From contig NZ_CP134400.1 in assembly GCF_002968285.2 (NCBI RefSeq), positions 3,906,001-3,970,000 of the forward strand: DNA of 64,000 nucleotides. The letters are read 5' to 3'. Under the pieces are notes generated by a model. That model was not told where the DNA came from. It did not search any database and saw only the letters and a program-made list of their open reading frames with translations. The DNA is from Mycobacterium sp. ITM-2016-00318. Lineage in GTDB: Bacteria; Actinomycetota; Actinomycetes; Mycobacteriales; Mycobacteriaceae. A program made the translations under genes and the position numbers. Below, one piece after another: positions 17,147 to 27,661 of this stretch (within the stretch, counting starts at the first letter, position 1; every line of letters starts with the position of its first letter).

Positions 17147-19768
17147 CTAGGCGAAGGTGACCAGGCCGAGCTCGGTGTCGGACACCAGCAGCGGATGGTG
17201 CGGCAGCACGCGCACCGTGTAGCCGACCGGCCCGGCGACCGGCAGCGGCGTCGTCGTCGCGAACGTCTCGGTGCCGCCCTCACCGGTCCCGGTGTGCACC
17301 ATCGCCACGGTGACCGGGTTCACCAGTGCGTCGGCGGTGTCCACGCGACCGAGCACCGCCTGCACGGATACCTCGTCCGGACGCAGCCCGGCGAGCTGCA
17401 CACTCGCCGAGAGCGTCAGTTCCGAGCCGAGCAGCGGCGTGTCCGGCAGCCCCGTGCTGTCGACGTCGGTGACCTGGATCTTCGGCCACGCCTCGTGGGC
17501 GCGCTGGCGATAAGCGGCCAAATCTCCCGCGGCGCCGAACGGTACGTCGCCTTCCTCACGCGGCTCGACGGTTCTGCGGAGTGACTGCGCGGCCGGCGCG
17601 TAGTACCTCTCCGTGTAGTCGCGCACCATTCGCGACGCCAGCACCTTGGGTCCGAGCACCTCGAGGGTGTGCCGGACCATCTCGACCCAGCGCACCGGCA
17701 CGCCGCGCTCGTCGCGGTCATAGAACTTCGGCGCCACCGACCGCTCGACCAGGCTGTACAGCGCCGCGGCCTCCAAGTCGTCGCGGCGGCCGTCGTCGGC
17801 CAGCCCGTCGGCAGTCGGTATCTCCCAACCGTTTTCGCCGTCGTACCACTCGTCCCACCATCCGTCGCGGATTGACAGGTTTAGGCCGCCGTTAAGCGCG
17901 CTTTTCATTCCGGAGGTGCCGCACGCCTCCAGTGGCCGCAGCGGGTTGTTCAACCAGACATCGCAGCCGTAGTAGAGCGGGCGCGCCATCGACATGTCAT
18001 AGTCCGGCAGGAAGGCGATGCGGTGACGCACCTCGGGCCGATCAGCGAAGCGCACAACCTGCTGGATCAGCGCCTTGCCGCCCTCGTCCGCCGGATGCGA
18101 CTTGCCCGCCACGATGAGCTGAATGGGCTGTTTCTCGTCGAGCAGCAACTTCTCCAGCCGATCCGGATCGCGCAGCATCAGCGTCAGCCGCTTGTAGGTC
18201 GGAACCCGGCGCGCGAACCCAACCGTCAGCACGTTGGGATCGAAAGCCGTTGCGATCCAACCTAGTTCGGCGTCCGAAGCGCCACGCTCGTGCCAGGATC
18301 GGCGCAGCCGCGCCCGGACATCGTCGACCAACGCCTCGCGCAGCTGCGACCGGATCCACCAGAGATGTCCCGGGTCCACCTGCTGGAGCCGCTCCCACAG
18401 CGCCGGCTCCCACACCGCAGGCGCATTCGGCAGGTCTCCACCCGACAACTCCCTGCCCAGCTCGAGCCATTGCGGCGCCGCCCAGGTCGGCGCGTGCACC
18501 CCGTTGGTGATCGAACCGATCGGCACCTCCACCGGGTCGAAGCCCGGCCACAGCTCGTTGAACATCTCGCGGCTGACGCGGCCGTGCAACAGCGACACAC
18601 CGTTGGCGCGCTGCGCAAGCCGTAGGCCCATATGCGCCATGTTGAATTTCGAGGGATCGTCCTCGGCTCCGAACGCAATGACCCGGTCAAGCGGGACACC
18701 TGGCAGCAATCGGGAGCTGCCGCCCGACGGACTTCCCTCTCCGCTGCCGAAATAGCGCTTCACCATCTCCACCGGGAAGCGGTCGATACCGGCGGCGACC
18801 GGGGTGTGCGTGGTGAAAACCGTCGACGACCGCACAACGGTCAGCGCGGTGTCGAAGTCAAGCCCGGACTCGATCAACTCGCGGATCCGCTCGACGCCGA
18901 GGAAACCCGCATGGCCCTCGTTCATGTGGAACACCTCGGGCGTGGGCAGGCCTTCGATCTCGGTGAACGCGCGAATTGCCCGCACTCCGCCGACGCCGGC
19001 AAGGATCTCCTGCTTGATTCGATGCTCCTGATCGCCGCCGTACAGCCGGTCGGTAACGCCGCGAAGCTCGTGCTCGTTCTCGGGAATGTCGGAATCCAGA
19101 AGCAGCAACGGAATTCGGCCCACTTGGGCAACCCAGACGCGAGCCCTCAGCTGCGCCGTATCCGGCATCGCCAGCTCGACGAGCGCAGGATCACCCTGGT
19201 GGGTGGTCAGCAAGCGAAACGGCAGACCCTGGGGGTCGAGCGACGGATAGTTCTCCCGCTGCCAACCGTCAGCGGTCAGCGACTGACGGAAATAACCGGA
19301 CCGGTAATACAGGCCCACCGCGATCAGCGGCAGCCCGAGGTCCGACGCCGACTTGAGATGGTCGCCCGCAAGGATCCCAAGGCCACCGGAATAGTTCGGC
19401 AGCACCTCGGCGACACCGAACTCCATAGAGAAATAGGCGATGCCGTTGGGCATCTGGGCACCCTCTGCGGCGCGTTCCTGGTACCACAGCGGGCGGGCCA
19501 GGTAGTCGTCGAGCTGACCGACGATGTGATCCAGCCTGCCGACGAACGATTCGTCGGCGGCGAGTTCGTCCAGCCGCTTGGGCGAGACCTGGCCGAGCAG
19601 CGCCACTGGATCGCACCCGACCTGCTTCCACAACTCAGGATCGATGGATTTGAACAGTTCCTGAGTCGGCTTGTCCCATGACCAGCGCAGGTTGACCGAG
19701 AGCGCTTCCACCGCGACCAGTCGCTCGGGAAGATGCGCGCGGACGGTGAACCGACGGAGGGCTTTCAC
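17147..19768 (-). CDS. glgP: alpha-glucan (glycogen) phosphorylase, GT35
   Basis: Degrades alpha-1,4-glucan with phosphate to glucose 1-phosphate using PLP. The 873-residue protein has the GT35 segments NYSGGLGILAGDHLKSAS, FHMNEGHAGF, ITNGVHAPTW and the PLP site CGTSGMKSALNGG, whose lysine forms the Schiff base. The C-terminal 90 residues form a beta-rich domain (PLPVAGPVGYTVRV) typical of the actinobacterial subtype. I chose GTG at 19768 to give VKALRRFTVRAHLPERL; the frame opens nine bases earlier. It is divergent from glgE with about 180 bases between. Confidence 0.95.
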   Translation of the reverse strand: MKALRRFTVRAHLPERLVAVEALSVNLRWSWDKPTQELFKSIDPELWKQVGCDPVALLGQVSPKRLDELAADESFVGRLDHIVGQLDDYLARPLWYQERAAEGAQMPNGIAYFSMEFGVAEVLPNYSGGLGILAGDHLKSASDLGLPLIAVGLYYRSGYFRQSLTADGWQRENYPSLDPQGLPFRLLTTHQGDPALVELAMPDTAQLRARVWVAQVGRIPLLLLDSDIPENEHELRGVTDRLYGGDQEHRIKQEILAGVGGVRAIRAFTEIEGLPTPEVFHMNEGHAGFLGVERIRELIESGLDFDTALTVVRSSTVFTTHTPVAAGIDRFPVEMVKRYFGSGEGSPSGGSSRLLPGVPLDRVIAFGAEDDPSKFNMAHMGLRLAQRANGVSLLHGRVSREMFNELWPGFDPVEVPIGSITNGVHAPTWAAPQWLELGRELSGGDLPNAPAVWEPALWERLQQVDPGHLWWIRSQLREALVDDVRARLRRSWHERGASDAELGWIATAFDPNVLTVGFARRVPTYKRLTLMLRDPDRLEKLLLDEKQPIQLIVAGKSHPADEGGKALIQQVVRFADRPEVRHRIAFLPDYDMSMARPLYYGCDVWLNNPLRPLEACGTSGMKSALNGGLNLSIRDGWWDEWYDGENGWEIPTADGLADDGRRDDLEAAALYSLVERSVAPKFYDRDERGVPVRWVEMVRHTLEVLGPKVLASRMVRDYTERYYAPAAQSLRRTVEPREEGDVPFGAAGDLAAYRQRAHEAWPKIQVTDVDSTGLPDTPLLGSELTLSASVQLAGLRPDEVSVQAVLGRVDTADALVNPVTVAMVHTGTGEGGTETFATTTPLPVAGPVGYTVRVLPHHPLLVSDTELGLVTFA

Positions 19769-19949
19769 GCGACCCAACCTTACTGATGATCGGCGAGGCT
19801 GCAGTGCCGTCGACGCGAACGTTCACCAGCGTGTGGTTCGGCCGGACACTACGGTGGGTATAGGGCGCCGAGAGAGGTTTCAAGAGGCTTCAAGCGAAAT
19901 CCAGACGACAGCGGCCCGACCGCGGGCCGCGCCATGAAGGAGTGTGTAG
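19769..19949. promoter_or_regulatory. divergent glgP / glgE intergenic region
   Basis: The 181 bases between the two divergent starts must hold promoters for both glucan degradation and glucan synthesis. For glgE, GTATAGG near 19857-19863 could be a -10 element, and GAAGGAG before the GTG at 19950 is the ribosome binding site. No strong palindromic operator was seen. Promoter assignment is weak. Confidence 0.4.
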
Positions 19950-22034
19950 GTGGCCGGTCGTATCGGGATCGATGACGTCGCACCCGTGGTGTCCGCAGGG
20001 CGGTACCCCGCCAAGGCTGTCGTGGGCGAAGTGGTGCCCGTACGGGCCACGGTGTGGCGCGAGGGCCACGACGTCGTCGCGGCGACCCTGGTGGTGCGTT
20101 ATCACGGGACGACCTATCCGCAGCTGAACGGGGGGCCGGTGCAGGAACCGCCCGCAAAGCCTGTGCCGATCGAGGCTGTGGTCAAGCCGGGCGCACGGAT
20201 CAAACCGCAGGCCATCCCGATGGCCACCAGGCGAACACCGGATGTGTTCCACGGCGTGTTCTGCCCCGACAGAGTCGGTCTGTGGACGTTCCGGGTCGAC
20301 GGGTGGGGCGATCCGATCGCGACGTGGCGGCATGCCATCACCGCCAAACTCGACGCCGGTCAGAGCGAAACCGAGCTGTCGAACGACTTGATCGTCGGTG
20401 CGCGACTCCTCGAGAGAGCGGCCACCGGATTAACCCGAGCGCGTCGTGACCCGCTCATCGAGGCCGCCGAGATCCTCCGCAAGCCGGGTGATCCGTTCAC
20501 CCGGGCAGGTGCCGCGCTGTCCGACGAGGTCACAGAACTGCTCGCGCAGTATCCGCTGCGCGACCAGATCACCCGAGGAGATCAGTACGGCGTCTGGGTG
20601 GATCGGCCCGAGGCACGCTTCAGCGCCTGGTACGAGTTGTTCCCCCGATCGACGGGCGGTTGGGACAAGAAGGGCACACCGGTTCACGGCACGTTCGCCA
20701 CCGCGGCGAAAGCGCTGCCGCGCATCGCGAAGATGGGCTTCGACGTCGTGTATCTGCCGCCGATCCACCCGATCGGCAAGGTGCACCGCAAGGGTCGCAA
20801 CAACTCGGTCACCGCCGCACCGAAGGACGTCGGTTCACCGTGGGCGATCGGTAGCGAGGAGGGCGGCCACGACTCCGTGCATCCCCAGCTGGGCACGATT
20901 GACGACTTCGACGACTTCGTCACCGCGGCGCGCGACCAGGGTCTGGAGGTGGCACTCGACCTGGCACTGCAGGCCGCGCCCGACCATCCGTGGGCCAAGG
21001 AGCATCCCGAATGGTTCACAGTGCTGCCCGACGGCACCATCGCCTATGCGGAGAACCCGCCTAAGAAGTATCAGGACATCTACCCCATCAATTTCGACAA
21101 CGACCCGGCGGGCATCTACCACGAGGTGCTACGGGTGGTGCGGCAATGGATCAGCCACGGAGTCAAGATCTTCCGCGTCGACAATCCGCACACCAAGCCA
21201 CCGAACTTCTGGGCCTGGCTGATCGGACAGGTCAAGGCGGCCGACCCTGACGTGTTGTTCCTCTCCGAGGCGTTCACCCGGCCCGCCCGCCTGTACGGCC
21301 TGGCGAAACTCGGATTCACCCAGTCCTACAGCTACTTCACCTGGCGCACCGCCAAGTGGGAGCTGATCGAGTTCGGGGAACAGATCGTCGAGCACGCCGA
21401 CTACGCCCGCCCCAACCTCTTCGTCAACACTCCGGACATCCTTCACGAGAGCCTGCAGCACGGGGGCCCGGGGATGTTCGCCATCCGTGCGGTGCTCGCG
21501 TCGACCTTCAGCCCGGCGTGGGGGGTGTATTCCGGATACGAACTGTTCGAGCACCGGGCGGTGCGCGAGGGCAGTGAGGAGTACCTGGACTCGGAGAAGT
21601 ACGAGTTGCGGCCGCGCGACTTCGAGGCCGCCCTGGCCAGGGGCGAGTCTCTGGAACCTTTCCTGAGTCGGCTCAACGAGATTCGCCGGTTGCATCCCGC
21701 ACTGCGTGAACTCCGCACGCTGAAGTTCCACCACGTCGACAACGACGCGCTGCTGGCCTACAGCAAGTTCGACCCGGTTACCGGAGATTGTGTGCTTGTC
21801 GTGGTGACGCTCAATCCGTTCGGCGCCGAAGAGGCGACGGCGTGGCTGGACATGAGCGCGTTGGGGATGGAGCCTTACGACCGCTTCTGGGTGCGCGACG
21901 AAATCGGCGGTGACGAATATCAGTGGGGACAGTCGAACTACGTTCGGCTCGATCCGGGCAGGGCGGTCGCCCACGTCTTCAACATGCCGCGGATCCCACC
22001 TGAACAACGACAGAACCTGCTGCGCAGGGAATGA
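19950..22034 (+). CDS. glgE: alpha-1,4-glucan:maltose-1-phosphate maltosyltransferase
   Basis: Extends alpha-glucan with maltosyl units from maltose 1-phosphate (GH13_3), the key step of the mycobacterial GlgE pathway. The 694-residue protein has an N-terminal beta domain, then the catalytic barrel with [12 protein letters not shown], the nucleophile Asp411 in [10 protein letters not shown] and the acid/base Glu440 in FLSEAFTRP. The maltose-phosphate-binding region PTFVN-like [14 protein letters not shown] follows. GTG start with GAAGGAG 10 or so bases upstream. glgB starts 15 bases downstream, giving a synthesis operon. Confidence 0.96.
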   Translation: MAGRIGIDDVAPVVSAGRYPAKAVVGEVVPVRATVWREGHDVVAATLVVRYHGTTYPQLNGGPVQEPPAKPVPIEAVVKPGARIKPQAIPMATRRTPDVFHGVFCPDRVGLWTFRVDGWGDPIATWRHAITAKLDAGQSETELSNDLIVGARLLERAATGLTRARRDPLIEAAEILRKPGDPFTRAGAALSDEVTELLAQYPLRDQITRGDQYGVWVDRPEARFSAWYELFPRSTGGWDKKGTPVHGTFATAAKALPRIAKMGFDVVYLPPIHPIGKVHRKGRNNSVTAAPKDVGSPWAIGSEEGGHDSVHPQLGTIDDFDDFVTAARDQGLEVALDLALQAAPDHPWAKEHPEWFTVLPDGTIAYAENPPKKYQDIYPINFDNDPAGIYHEVLRVVRQWISHGVKIFRVDNPHTKPPNFWAWLIGQVKAADPDVLFLSEAFTRPARLYGLAKLGFTQSYSYFTWRTAKWELIEFGEQIVEHADYARPNLFVNTPDILHESLQHGGPGMFAIRAVLASTFSPAWGVYSGYELFEHRAVREGSEEYLDSEKYELRPRDFEAALARGESLEPFLSRLNEIRRLHPALRELRTLKFHHVDNDALLAYSKFDPVTGDCVLVVVTLNPFGAEEATAWLDMSALGMEPYDRFWVRDEIGGDEYQWGQSNYVRLDPGRAVAHVFNMPRIPPEQRQNLLRRE

Positions 22035-22049
22035 GGGAGTGACGGACAG

Positions 22050-24257
22050 ATGACTCGCACGAACGAAATCACGAGCCCGCATCTGCGGCCAGATCAGAGC
22101 GATCTGAATCGGCTGTTCACGGGACAACATCACAACCCGCATTCGATACTGGGCGCCCACGAGTACGGCGACCACACCGTGATCCGCGCGTATCGGCCGC
22201 ACGCAGTGGAGGTGGCTGCACTCGTCGGTGCCAAGCGATATGTCTTCGAGCACATAGAATCCGGGCTTTTCGGGGTCGCGCTGCCATTCACCGACCTCGT
22301 CGACTACCGGTTGCAGATCGGCTATGACGGCGATGGCGGGTCGCCGTACACCGTCGCCGACGCCTATAGATTCCTGCCCACGCTCGGGGAATTGGACCTC
22401 CATCTGTTCTCCGAGGGCCGCCACGAGAGACTCTGGGACATTCTCGGCGCCCATCCGCGCAGCTACCGCACCTCCGACGGGGTGGTCGAGGGCGTGTCTT
22501 TCGCCGTGTGGGCGCCGAATGCCAAGGGCGTCAGCCTGACCGGCGACTTCAACCACTGGGACGGCGACGAGGCACCCTTGCGTGTGCTCGGGTCCACCGG
22601 TGTGTGGGAGCTGTTCTGGCCCGGGTTCGCGGTCGGCGGTAACTACAAGTTCCGCGTACACGGCGCCGACGGGTCGGTGACCGAACGCGCCGATCCGATG
22701 GCTTTCGCCACCGAGGTGCCACCGCAGACGGCGTCACGGGTGACCAAGAGCGACTACTCCTGGTCAGACACCGAATGGATGACTCGTCGCGCGCAACAGA
22801 ACCCGGTGTTCGAGCCGATGAGCACCTACGAGGTGCACCTGATGTCGTGGCGGCCGGGCCTGTCGTACCGCGATCTCGCCGAGCAGCTGACAGAATACGT
22901 TGTGTCGCAAGGTTTCACGCATGTCGAGCTGATGCCAGTTGCAGAGCACCCGTTCGGCGGCTCGTGGGGCTACCAAGTGACGTCCTACTACGCGCCAACC
23001 TCGCGGCTCGGCACCCCCGATGAATTCCGCCACGTCGTCGACACACTGCACCAGGCGGGCATCGGCGTGATCATGGACTGGGTGCCTGCCCACTTCCCCA
23101 AGGACGCCTGGGCGCTAGGCCGGTTCGACGGCACGCCGCTGTATGAGCACTCCGACCCGCGCCGTGGTGAGCAGCTGGACTGGGGCACCTACGTTTTCGA
23201 CTTCGGCCGCCAGGAGGTGCGCAACTTTTTGGTAGCCAACGCCTTGTACTGGCTGCAGGAGTTCCACATCGACGGACTACGTGTCGACGCCGTGGCGTCG
23301 ATGTTGTACCTCGACTACTCGCGACCGGCGGACGGCTGGACCCCCAACATCTACGGCGGACGGGAGAACTTGGAGGCGGTGCAATTCCTGCAGGAGATGA
23401 ACGCCACCGTGCACAAGGTCGAACCGGGAATCGTCACCATCGCCGAGGAATCGACCTCGTGGCCCGGCGTCACGCGGCCGACAAACCTCGGCGGACTCGG
23501 CTTCTCGATGAAATGGAACATGGGCTGGATGAACGACACGTTGGAGTTCATCAAGCGCGATCCCATTCACCGCACTTACCACCACGGCGAGATCACGTTC
23601 TCGATGCTCTATGCCTACAGCGAGAACTATGTGCTTCCGATCAGCCATGACGAAGTGGTGCACGGAAAGGGCACCTTGTGGGGCAGGATGCCGGGTAACG
23701 ATCACACCAAGGCGGCCGGCGTACGCAACCTGATGGCCTACCAGTGGGCCCACCCGGGTAAGCAGTTGCTGTTCATGGGCCAGGAGTTCGGCCAGCGCGC
23801 GGAGTGGTCAGAGGAGCGCGGGCTCGACTGGTACCAGTTGGACGAGAACAGCTTCTCCGGCGGGATTCAGCGCATGATGCGCGATATCAACGAGATCTAC
23901 CGGACGAGGCGGGCGCTGTGGTCGCTGGACACCCGCCCCGAAGGCTATTCGTGGATCGACGCGAACGACTCGGCCAACAACGTGCTCAGCTTCCTGCGCT
24001 TCGGCGACGACGGCACCGCCATGGCCTGCGTCTTCAACTTCTCCGGTGCCGAACACAGCTCGTATCGACTCGGGCTCCCGCATGCGGGCACCTGGCGCGA
24101 AGTGCTCAACACCGACGCGGATATCTACAACGGTTCGGGCATCGGTAATTACGGAGCAGTCGAGGCGACCGACGACCCGTGGCACGGGCGCCCCGCGTCG
24201 GCCTTGATGGTGCTGCCGCCGCTGGCCGCCCTGTGGTTCGAGCCCGAGCGGGACTGA
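22050..24257 (+). CDS. glgB: 1,4-alpha-glucan branching enzyme
   Basis: Introduces alpha-1,6 branches into glucan made by GlgE. The 735-residue GH13_9 enzyme has a duplicated N-terminal carbohydrate-binding region ([20 protein letters not shown]), then the catalytic barrel: [18 protein letters not shown], nucleophile Asp413 in LRVDAVASM, acid/base Glu466 in IAEEST, and [13 protein letters not shown]. The C-terminal domain ends [12 protein letters not shown]. Start ATG 22050, 15 bases after glgE. Confidence 0.97.
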   Translation: MTRTNEITSPHLRPDQSDLNRLFTGQHHNPHSILGAHEYGDHTVIRAYRPHAVEVAALVGAKRYVFEHIESGLFGVALPFTDLVDYRLQIGYDGDGGSPYTVADAYRFLPTLGELDLHLFSEGRHERLWDILGAHPRSYRTSDGVVEGVSFAVWAPNAKGVSLTGDFNHWDGDEAPLRVLGSTGVWELFWPGFAVGGNYKFRVHGADGSVTERADPMAFATEVPPQTASRVTKSDYSWSDTEWMTRRAQQNPVFEPMSTYEVHLMSWRPGLSYRDLAEQLTEYVVSQGFTHVELMPVAEHPFGGSWGYQVTSYYAPTSRLGTPDEFRHVVDTLHQAGIGVIMDWVPAHFPKDAWALGRFDGTPLYEHSDPRRGEQLDWGTYVFDFGRQEVRNFLVANALYWLQEFHIDGLRVDAVASMLYLDYSRPADGWTPNIYGGRENLEAVQFLQEMNATVHKVEPGIVTIAEESTSWPGVTRPTNLGGLGFSMKWNMGWMNDTLEFIKRDPIHRTYHHGEITFSMLYAYSENYVLPISHDEVVHGKGTLWGRMPGNDHTKAAGVRNLMAYQWAHPGKQLLFMGQEFGQRAEWSEERGLDWYQLDENSFSGGIQRMMRDINEIYRTRRALWSLDTRPEGYSWIDANDSANNVLSFLRFGDDGTAMACVFNFSGAEHSSYRLGLPHAGTWREVLNTDADIYNGSGIGNYGAVEATDDPWHGRPASALMVLPPLAALWFEPERD

Positions 24258-24258
24258 G

Positions 24259-25167
24259 TCAGTACAGCGCGTTGGCGAGCTTGCGCCGACCCGCGATCAC
24301 CTCAGGATCGGCTGGGTCGAAGAGGTCGAACAATTCGATGAGCCGCGTCCGCACCGACGTGCGTTCGTCGCCTGCGGTGCGCCCAACGAGGCGTATCAGG
24401 CGGTCGAACGCCGCCCCGATGTTCTGTTGAAGCACCTCGACATCGGCTGCCGCGAACGCGGCTTCGATGTCGTCGGGCGCGGCGTCAGCCGTCGCGATGG
24501 CCTGCGGTGACTGTGCGGATGCGCGGGTCAGGAAAGCGATCTGGCGCACTGCGCCTCTTGCCTCTTCGTGCGCGGGGTCGGCGTCGAGGATCTTCTGGTA
24601 TGCGCTCAGCGCGGCGTCGAAGTCACCGCCGTCCAAATGCGAACGCGCCTGGGCTAATTCGGGGTCGACCCGTTCCGGCTCGTCGCCGGCCTCTGCCCCG
24701 CCGCTGAGCTTTCCGGCGGTGGCGTTCAACAGCGAGTCGAGCCACCCGCGCAGTTGATCCGGCGGTTGCGGCCCCTGGAAGCTCGACAGGGGCTGCCCAG
24801 CAGCAAGCGCCACCACGGTCGGCACCGCTTGCACCCCGAATATCTGCGCGACCCGCGGGGTGGAATCGACGTTCACGGTGGCCAGTGACCACTTGCCGCC
24901 GTCCTCGGCAGCGAGGCTCCCGAGAGTGTCGCCCAACTGCACGCTCGCGTCGCTGCGCGGCGACCACAGCAGCACCACTACCGGCACCTGGTTGGACTTC
25001 TGCAATACCTCGGCTTCGAAATTCGCCTCGGTCACTTCCACACCGGGAGGCGGGGCAGAACCCTGTCTGGACTCACCCGACGGCGTCGGACGCTGTTTGA
25101 GAGCGGAGAGGTCGACCGCGCCGGCGATCGAGGGCCCTGGACCGGCGGAAGGACGGGGACGTGTCAC
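24259..25167 (-). CDS. thioredoxin-fold co-chaperone, YbbN/CnoX-like (Rv1324 homologue)
   Basis: A 302-residue protein: Pro/Ser-rich N-terminus, thioredoxin domain at about 42-145, then tetratricopeptide-type helices to the C-terminus. The thioredoxin active-site position reads LLWSPRSDAS, so both redox cysteines are absent, while the cis-proline loop VQAVPTVVAL is kept. That pattern fits YbbN/CnoX holdases, which protect proteins rather than exchange disulfides. It converges on glgB with one base between the stops. Confidence 0.85.
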   Translation of the reverse strand: MTRPRPSAGPGPSIAGAVDLSALKQRPTPSGESRQGSAPPPGVEVTEANFEAEVLQKSNQVPVVVLLWSPRSDASVQLGDTLGSLAAEDGGKWSLATVNVDSTPRVAQIFGVQAVPTVVALAAGQPLSSFQGPQPPDQLRGWLDSLLNATAGKLSGGAEAGDEPERVDPELAQARSHLDGGDFDAALSAYQKILDADPAHEEARGAVRQIAFLTRASAQSPQAIATADAAPDDIEAAFAAADVEVLQQNIGAAFDRLIRLVGRTAGDERTSVRTRLIELFDLFDPADPEVIAGRRKLANALY

Positions 25168-25180
25168 GTCTCCAAGTCTG

Positions 25181-25564
25181 TCACGTCGTTTCCGATATCG
25201 ATCGGGCTGGTTCGGCGACCTCGACGGGCATCGTCTCGGCGCCCATTCGGCCGCTGCGATCTGCCCATATGAGGAAGATCACACTGCACATGGGGACAAC
25301 GCTCGCCAGCAACGCCAGCAACCACGTGCCGATCGTCCATCGAGCGCCGATTCCCACGAGCAGTCCCGCGGCCACGAAGGCGATGAAGATCAGCCCGTGG
25401 GCCATCCCGAAGACCTTCACTCCGATTTCGGTGCGGGGCGTGCCCAGATACTTGAAGTACATCCCGACCAGCAGGCCCACCCAGCTCACGGCCTCGGCCA
25501 GGGCGACAACGCGAAACCAGCCGGCACGCGTGCGGAGATCGAAGGCGCTTGTCATAGGCGCCAT
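25181..25564 (-). CDS. DUF3817 integral membrane protein (second copy in window)
   Basis: A 127-residue protein with three to four hydrophobic helices. The family pattern is seen in RVVALAEAVSWVGLLVGMYFKYL and VKVFGMAHGLIFIAF, where the conserved His/Gly pair matches that of the DUF3817 protein at 2688-3026. The tail after RSGRM is acidic and cytoplasmic-looking. ATG 25564 or ATG 25555 (MTSAFDL) could start it. Function unknown; I recall no counterpart at this place in M. tuberculosis. Confidence 0.75.
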   Translation of the reverse strand: MAPMTSAFDLRTRAGWFRVVALAEAVSWVGLLVGMYFKYLGTPRTEIGVKVFGMAHGLIFIAFVAAGLLVGIGARWTIGTWLLALLASVVPMCSVIFLIWADRSGRMGAETMPVEVAEPARSISETT

Positions 25565-25608
25565 TGTGCCGGAAACAGAGCTTGATTACTACAACGCGTC
25601 GTAGACGT

Positions 25609-26790
25609 TCATCGCGCCCGAAGGATCAGCGCGTCACCCTGGCCGCCCGCGCCGCAGAGCGCCGCCACCCCGTAGCCGGAGCCCCGTCGTGCCAGCTCGA
25701 GGGCGACGTGCAGGGCGATACGGGCACCCGACATCCCGATCGGGTGACCGATGGCGATCGCGCCGCCGTTGACGTTCACCTTGTCGGGGTCGATGCCGAG
25801 CTCCTTCGTCGATGCCAGCGCGACCGCGGAGAACGCCTCGTTGATCTCGATGACGTCGAGCTCGTCGACGGTGATGCCCTCGCGGGCAACGGCTTTCTTG
25901 ATGGCGTTGGCCGGCTGGCTCTGCAGGGTGGAGTCAGGGCCCGCGACCACGCCGTGGGCGCCGATCTCCACCAGCCACTCCAGGCCGAGCTCTTCGGCCT
26001 TGGCCTTGTTCATCACGACGACGGCAGCGGCGCCGTCGGAGATCTGCGATGCCGAGCCCGCGGTGATGGTGCCGTCCTTGCGGAAGGCGGGTTTCAGCCC
26101 GGCGAGCGAGTCAGCGGTGGTGTTGGCGCGGATCCCCTCGTCCTCGGTGAACTCCAGCGGGTCGCCCTTGCGCTGTGGAATCTTCACCGGCACGACCTCG
26201 TCGGCGTACACGCCGTCTTTCCATGCCGCGGCGGCCTTTTGGTGCGAACCGGCGGCGAACTCGTCCTGCTCGACGCGGGAGAACTTGTCCTCGTCGTTGC
26301 GCTGCTCGGTCAGTGCACCCATCGGCTGGTCGGTGAACACGTCGTGCAGGCCGTCGTAGGCCATGTGGTCGAGCACCGTCACGTCGCCGTACTTGTAACC
26401 CGACCGGCTGTTCATCAGCAGATGCGGCGCCTGGGTCATCGACTCCTGGCCACCGGCTACCACAACGTCGAACTCGCCGGCACGGATCAGCTGATCGGCC
26501 AGTGCGATGGCGTCGATCCCGGACAGGCACATCTTGTTGATCGTCAGGGCGGGTACGTCCCAGCCGATGCCCGCCGCCACCGCGGCCTGCCTAGCGGGCA
26601 TTTGCCCTGCGCCTGCGGTGAGAACCTGACCCATGATCACGTATTCGACGGCCGACGCCGGGACCTTGGCCTTCTCGAGGGCTCCCCTGATCGCGATGGC
26701 CCCGAGGTCACTGCCGGAGAAGTCCTTCAGCGAACCCATCAGTTTGCCAACGGGGGTGCGGGCTCCAGCAACGATCACCGACGTCGTCAT
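25609..26790 (-). CDS. fadA4: acetyl-CoA acetyltransferase (thiolase)
   Basis: A 393-residue thiolase. Catalytic residues are visible: acyl-accepting Cys88 in NKMCLSG, the His in [16 protein letters not shown] and the C-terminal Cys in CGAGGQGDA. Biosynthetic-type thiolases condense two acetyl-CoA or run the reverse cleavage. Ribosome binding site GGAGGATG directly precedes the ATG at 26790. It is divergent from the methylmalonyl-CoA epimerase gene, consistent with the fatty-acid/propionate context. Confidence 0.94.
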   Translation of the reverse strand: MTTSVIVAGARTPVGKLMGSLKDFSGSDLGAIAIRGALEKAKVPASAVEYVIMGQVLTAGAGQMPARQAAVAAGIGWDVPALTINKMCLSGIDAIALADQLIRAGEFDVVVAGGQESMTQAPHLLMNSRSGYKYGDVTVLDHMAYDGLHDVFTDQPMGALTEQRNDEDKFSRVEQDEFAAGSHQKAAAAWKDGVYADEVVPVKIPQRKGDPLEFTEDEGIRANTTADSLAGLKPAFRKDGTITAGSASQISDGAAAVVVMNKAKAEELGLEWLVEIGAHGVVAGPDSTLQSQPANAIKKAVAREGITVDELDVIEINEAFSAVALASTKELGIDPDKVNVNGGAIAIGHPIGMSGARIALHVALELARRGSGYGVAALCGAGGQGDALILRAR

Positions 26791-26873
26791 TTACATCCTC
26801 CATAGATTGGGTACACAAGGTTGTGGCCCATGACACATTCCGCAAACATCTGTCTCAAGGTTACCGTTACGTT
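26791..26873. promoter_or_regulatory. divergent fadA4 / mce intergenic region
   Basis: Only 83 bases separate the two starts. The stretch includes the fadA4 ribosome binding site (minus strand) and an AT-richer segment AAGGTTACCGTTACGTT just before the epimerase ATG, whose GTTACC/CGTTAC repetition could be a regulator site. No firm operator can be named. Confidence 0.3.
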
Positions 26874-27335
26874 ATGAGCACCGAACACGTAGACGCACGT
26901 CCCGCGCTCGCGAGCGCGCTCGTGACGGCGATCGATCACGTGGGGATGGCAGTGCCCGACCTCGACGCCGCCATCAAGTGGTACCACGACCACCTCGGCA
27001 TGATCGTGCTGCACGAGGAGATCAACGAAGAGCAGGGTGTCCGCGAGGCCATGCTGTCGGTGCGTGGCGCGCCCGTCGGCAGCGCCCAGATCCAGTTGAT
27101 GTCGCCCCTCGACGAGACCTCGACGATCGCCAAGTTCATCGACAAGCGCGGCCCGGGCCTGCAGCAGCTGGCCTACCGGGTCAGCGACATCGACGCGCTG
27201 ACCGAGCGGTTGCGCGAACAGGGTGTGCGGCTGCTCTACGACGAGCCACGCCGCGGCACCGCGGATTCGCGGATCAACTTCGTCCATCCCAAGGATGCGG
27301 GCGGCGTGCTCATCGAGCTGGTTCAGCCCGCCTAG
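26874..27335 (+). CDS. mce: methylmalonyl-CoA epimerase
   Basis: Interconverts (2R)- and (2S)-methylmalonyl-CoA in propionate metabolism, a vicinal-oxygen-chelate metal enzyme. The 153-residue protein has AIDHVGMAVPDLDAAIKWY with the first metal His, PGLQQLAYRVSDID, and the final VLIELVQ with the metal Glu. I chose ATG 26874 (MSTEHVDARP) since the longer frame reads through the promoter. The B12 adenosyltransferase at 40644 could supply cofactor for the partner mutase, which is not in the window. Confidence 0.93.
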   Translation: MSTEHVDARPALASALVTAIDHVGMAVPDLDAAIKWYHDHLGMIVLHEEINEEQGVREAMLSVRGAPVGSAQIQLMSPLDETSTIAKFIDKRGPGLQQLAYRVSDIDALTERLREQGVRLLYDEPRRGTADSRINFVHPKDAGGVLIELVQPA

Positions 27336-27373
27336 GCTTGCCTGCTCCTCGCGTGCGCACCGGTCACTGACCG

Positions 27374-27661
27374 TCACGACCACCGACGCGTCGGACCTCG
27401 TGTCGCGCGGTTCTGCCAGCACGGCGTGTGCCAGTGCCGTCGGTCATCCATCGCCGTCGCGCCCAAATCGGTCTGCCACACCACGAGATGGGCTGTGCCA
27501 GGCCTGATCTCGTGGTCGCATCCCGGGCAGCGATACGTCTTGGTGGCCCGCGAACCCGCGACCGGTCTCACCTCGTAGTCGTAGCCGTCCGGTCCAATCT
27601 CGACACGACGAGGTGCAGGCAACGGGCTGCGCGGAGGCTGCGGGCGGCGCCTGCGAGCCAT
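27374..27661 (-). CDS. small zinc-ribbon-like protein (Rv1322 homologue)
   Basis: A 95-residue basic protein, function unknown. It has a putative zinc site: CPGCDHEIRPG with the later HWHTPCW, i.e. CxxC ... HxHxxC. The N-terminus [13 protein letters not shown] is strongly basic, which could favour nucleic-acid contact. The ATG at 27661 shares one base with the nucS stop, so it is translated with nucS; the ribbon and the coupling suggest, without proof, a helper role in DNA transactions. Confidence 0.75.
   Translation of the reverse strand: MARRRRPQPPRSPLPAPRRVEIGPDGYDYEVRPVAGSRATKTYRCPGCDHEIRPGTAHLVVWQTDLGATAMDDRRHWHTPCWQNRATRGPTRRWS

Noticed and set aside
21129..22661. 510-residue minus-strand open frame across glgE and glgB
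   Set aside because: It spans two well-supported genes on the other strand and shows no recognisable domain.
24259..25167. Redox-active thioredoxin
   Set aside because: The CxxC active site is replaced by SPRS, so disulfide exchange is not expected; YbbN-like chaperone is the better call.
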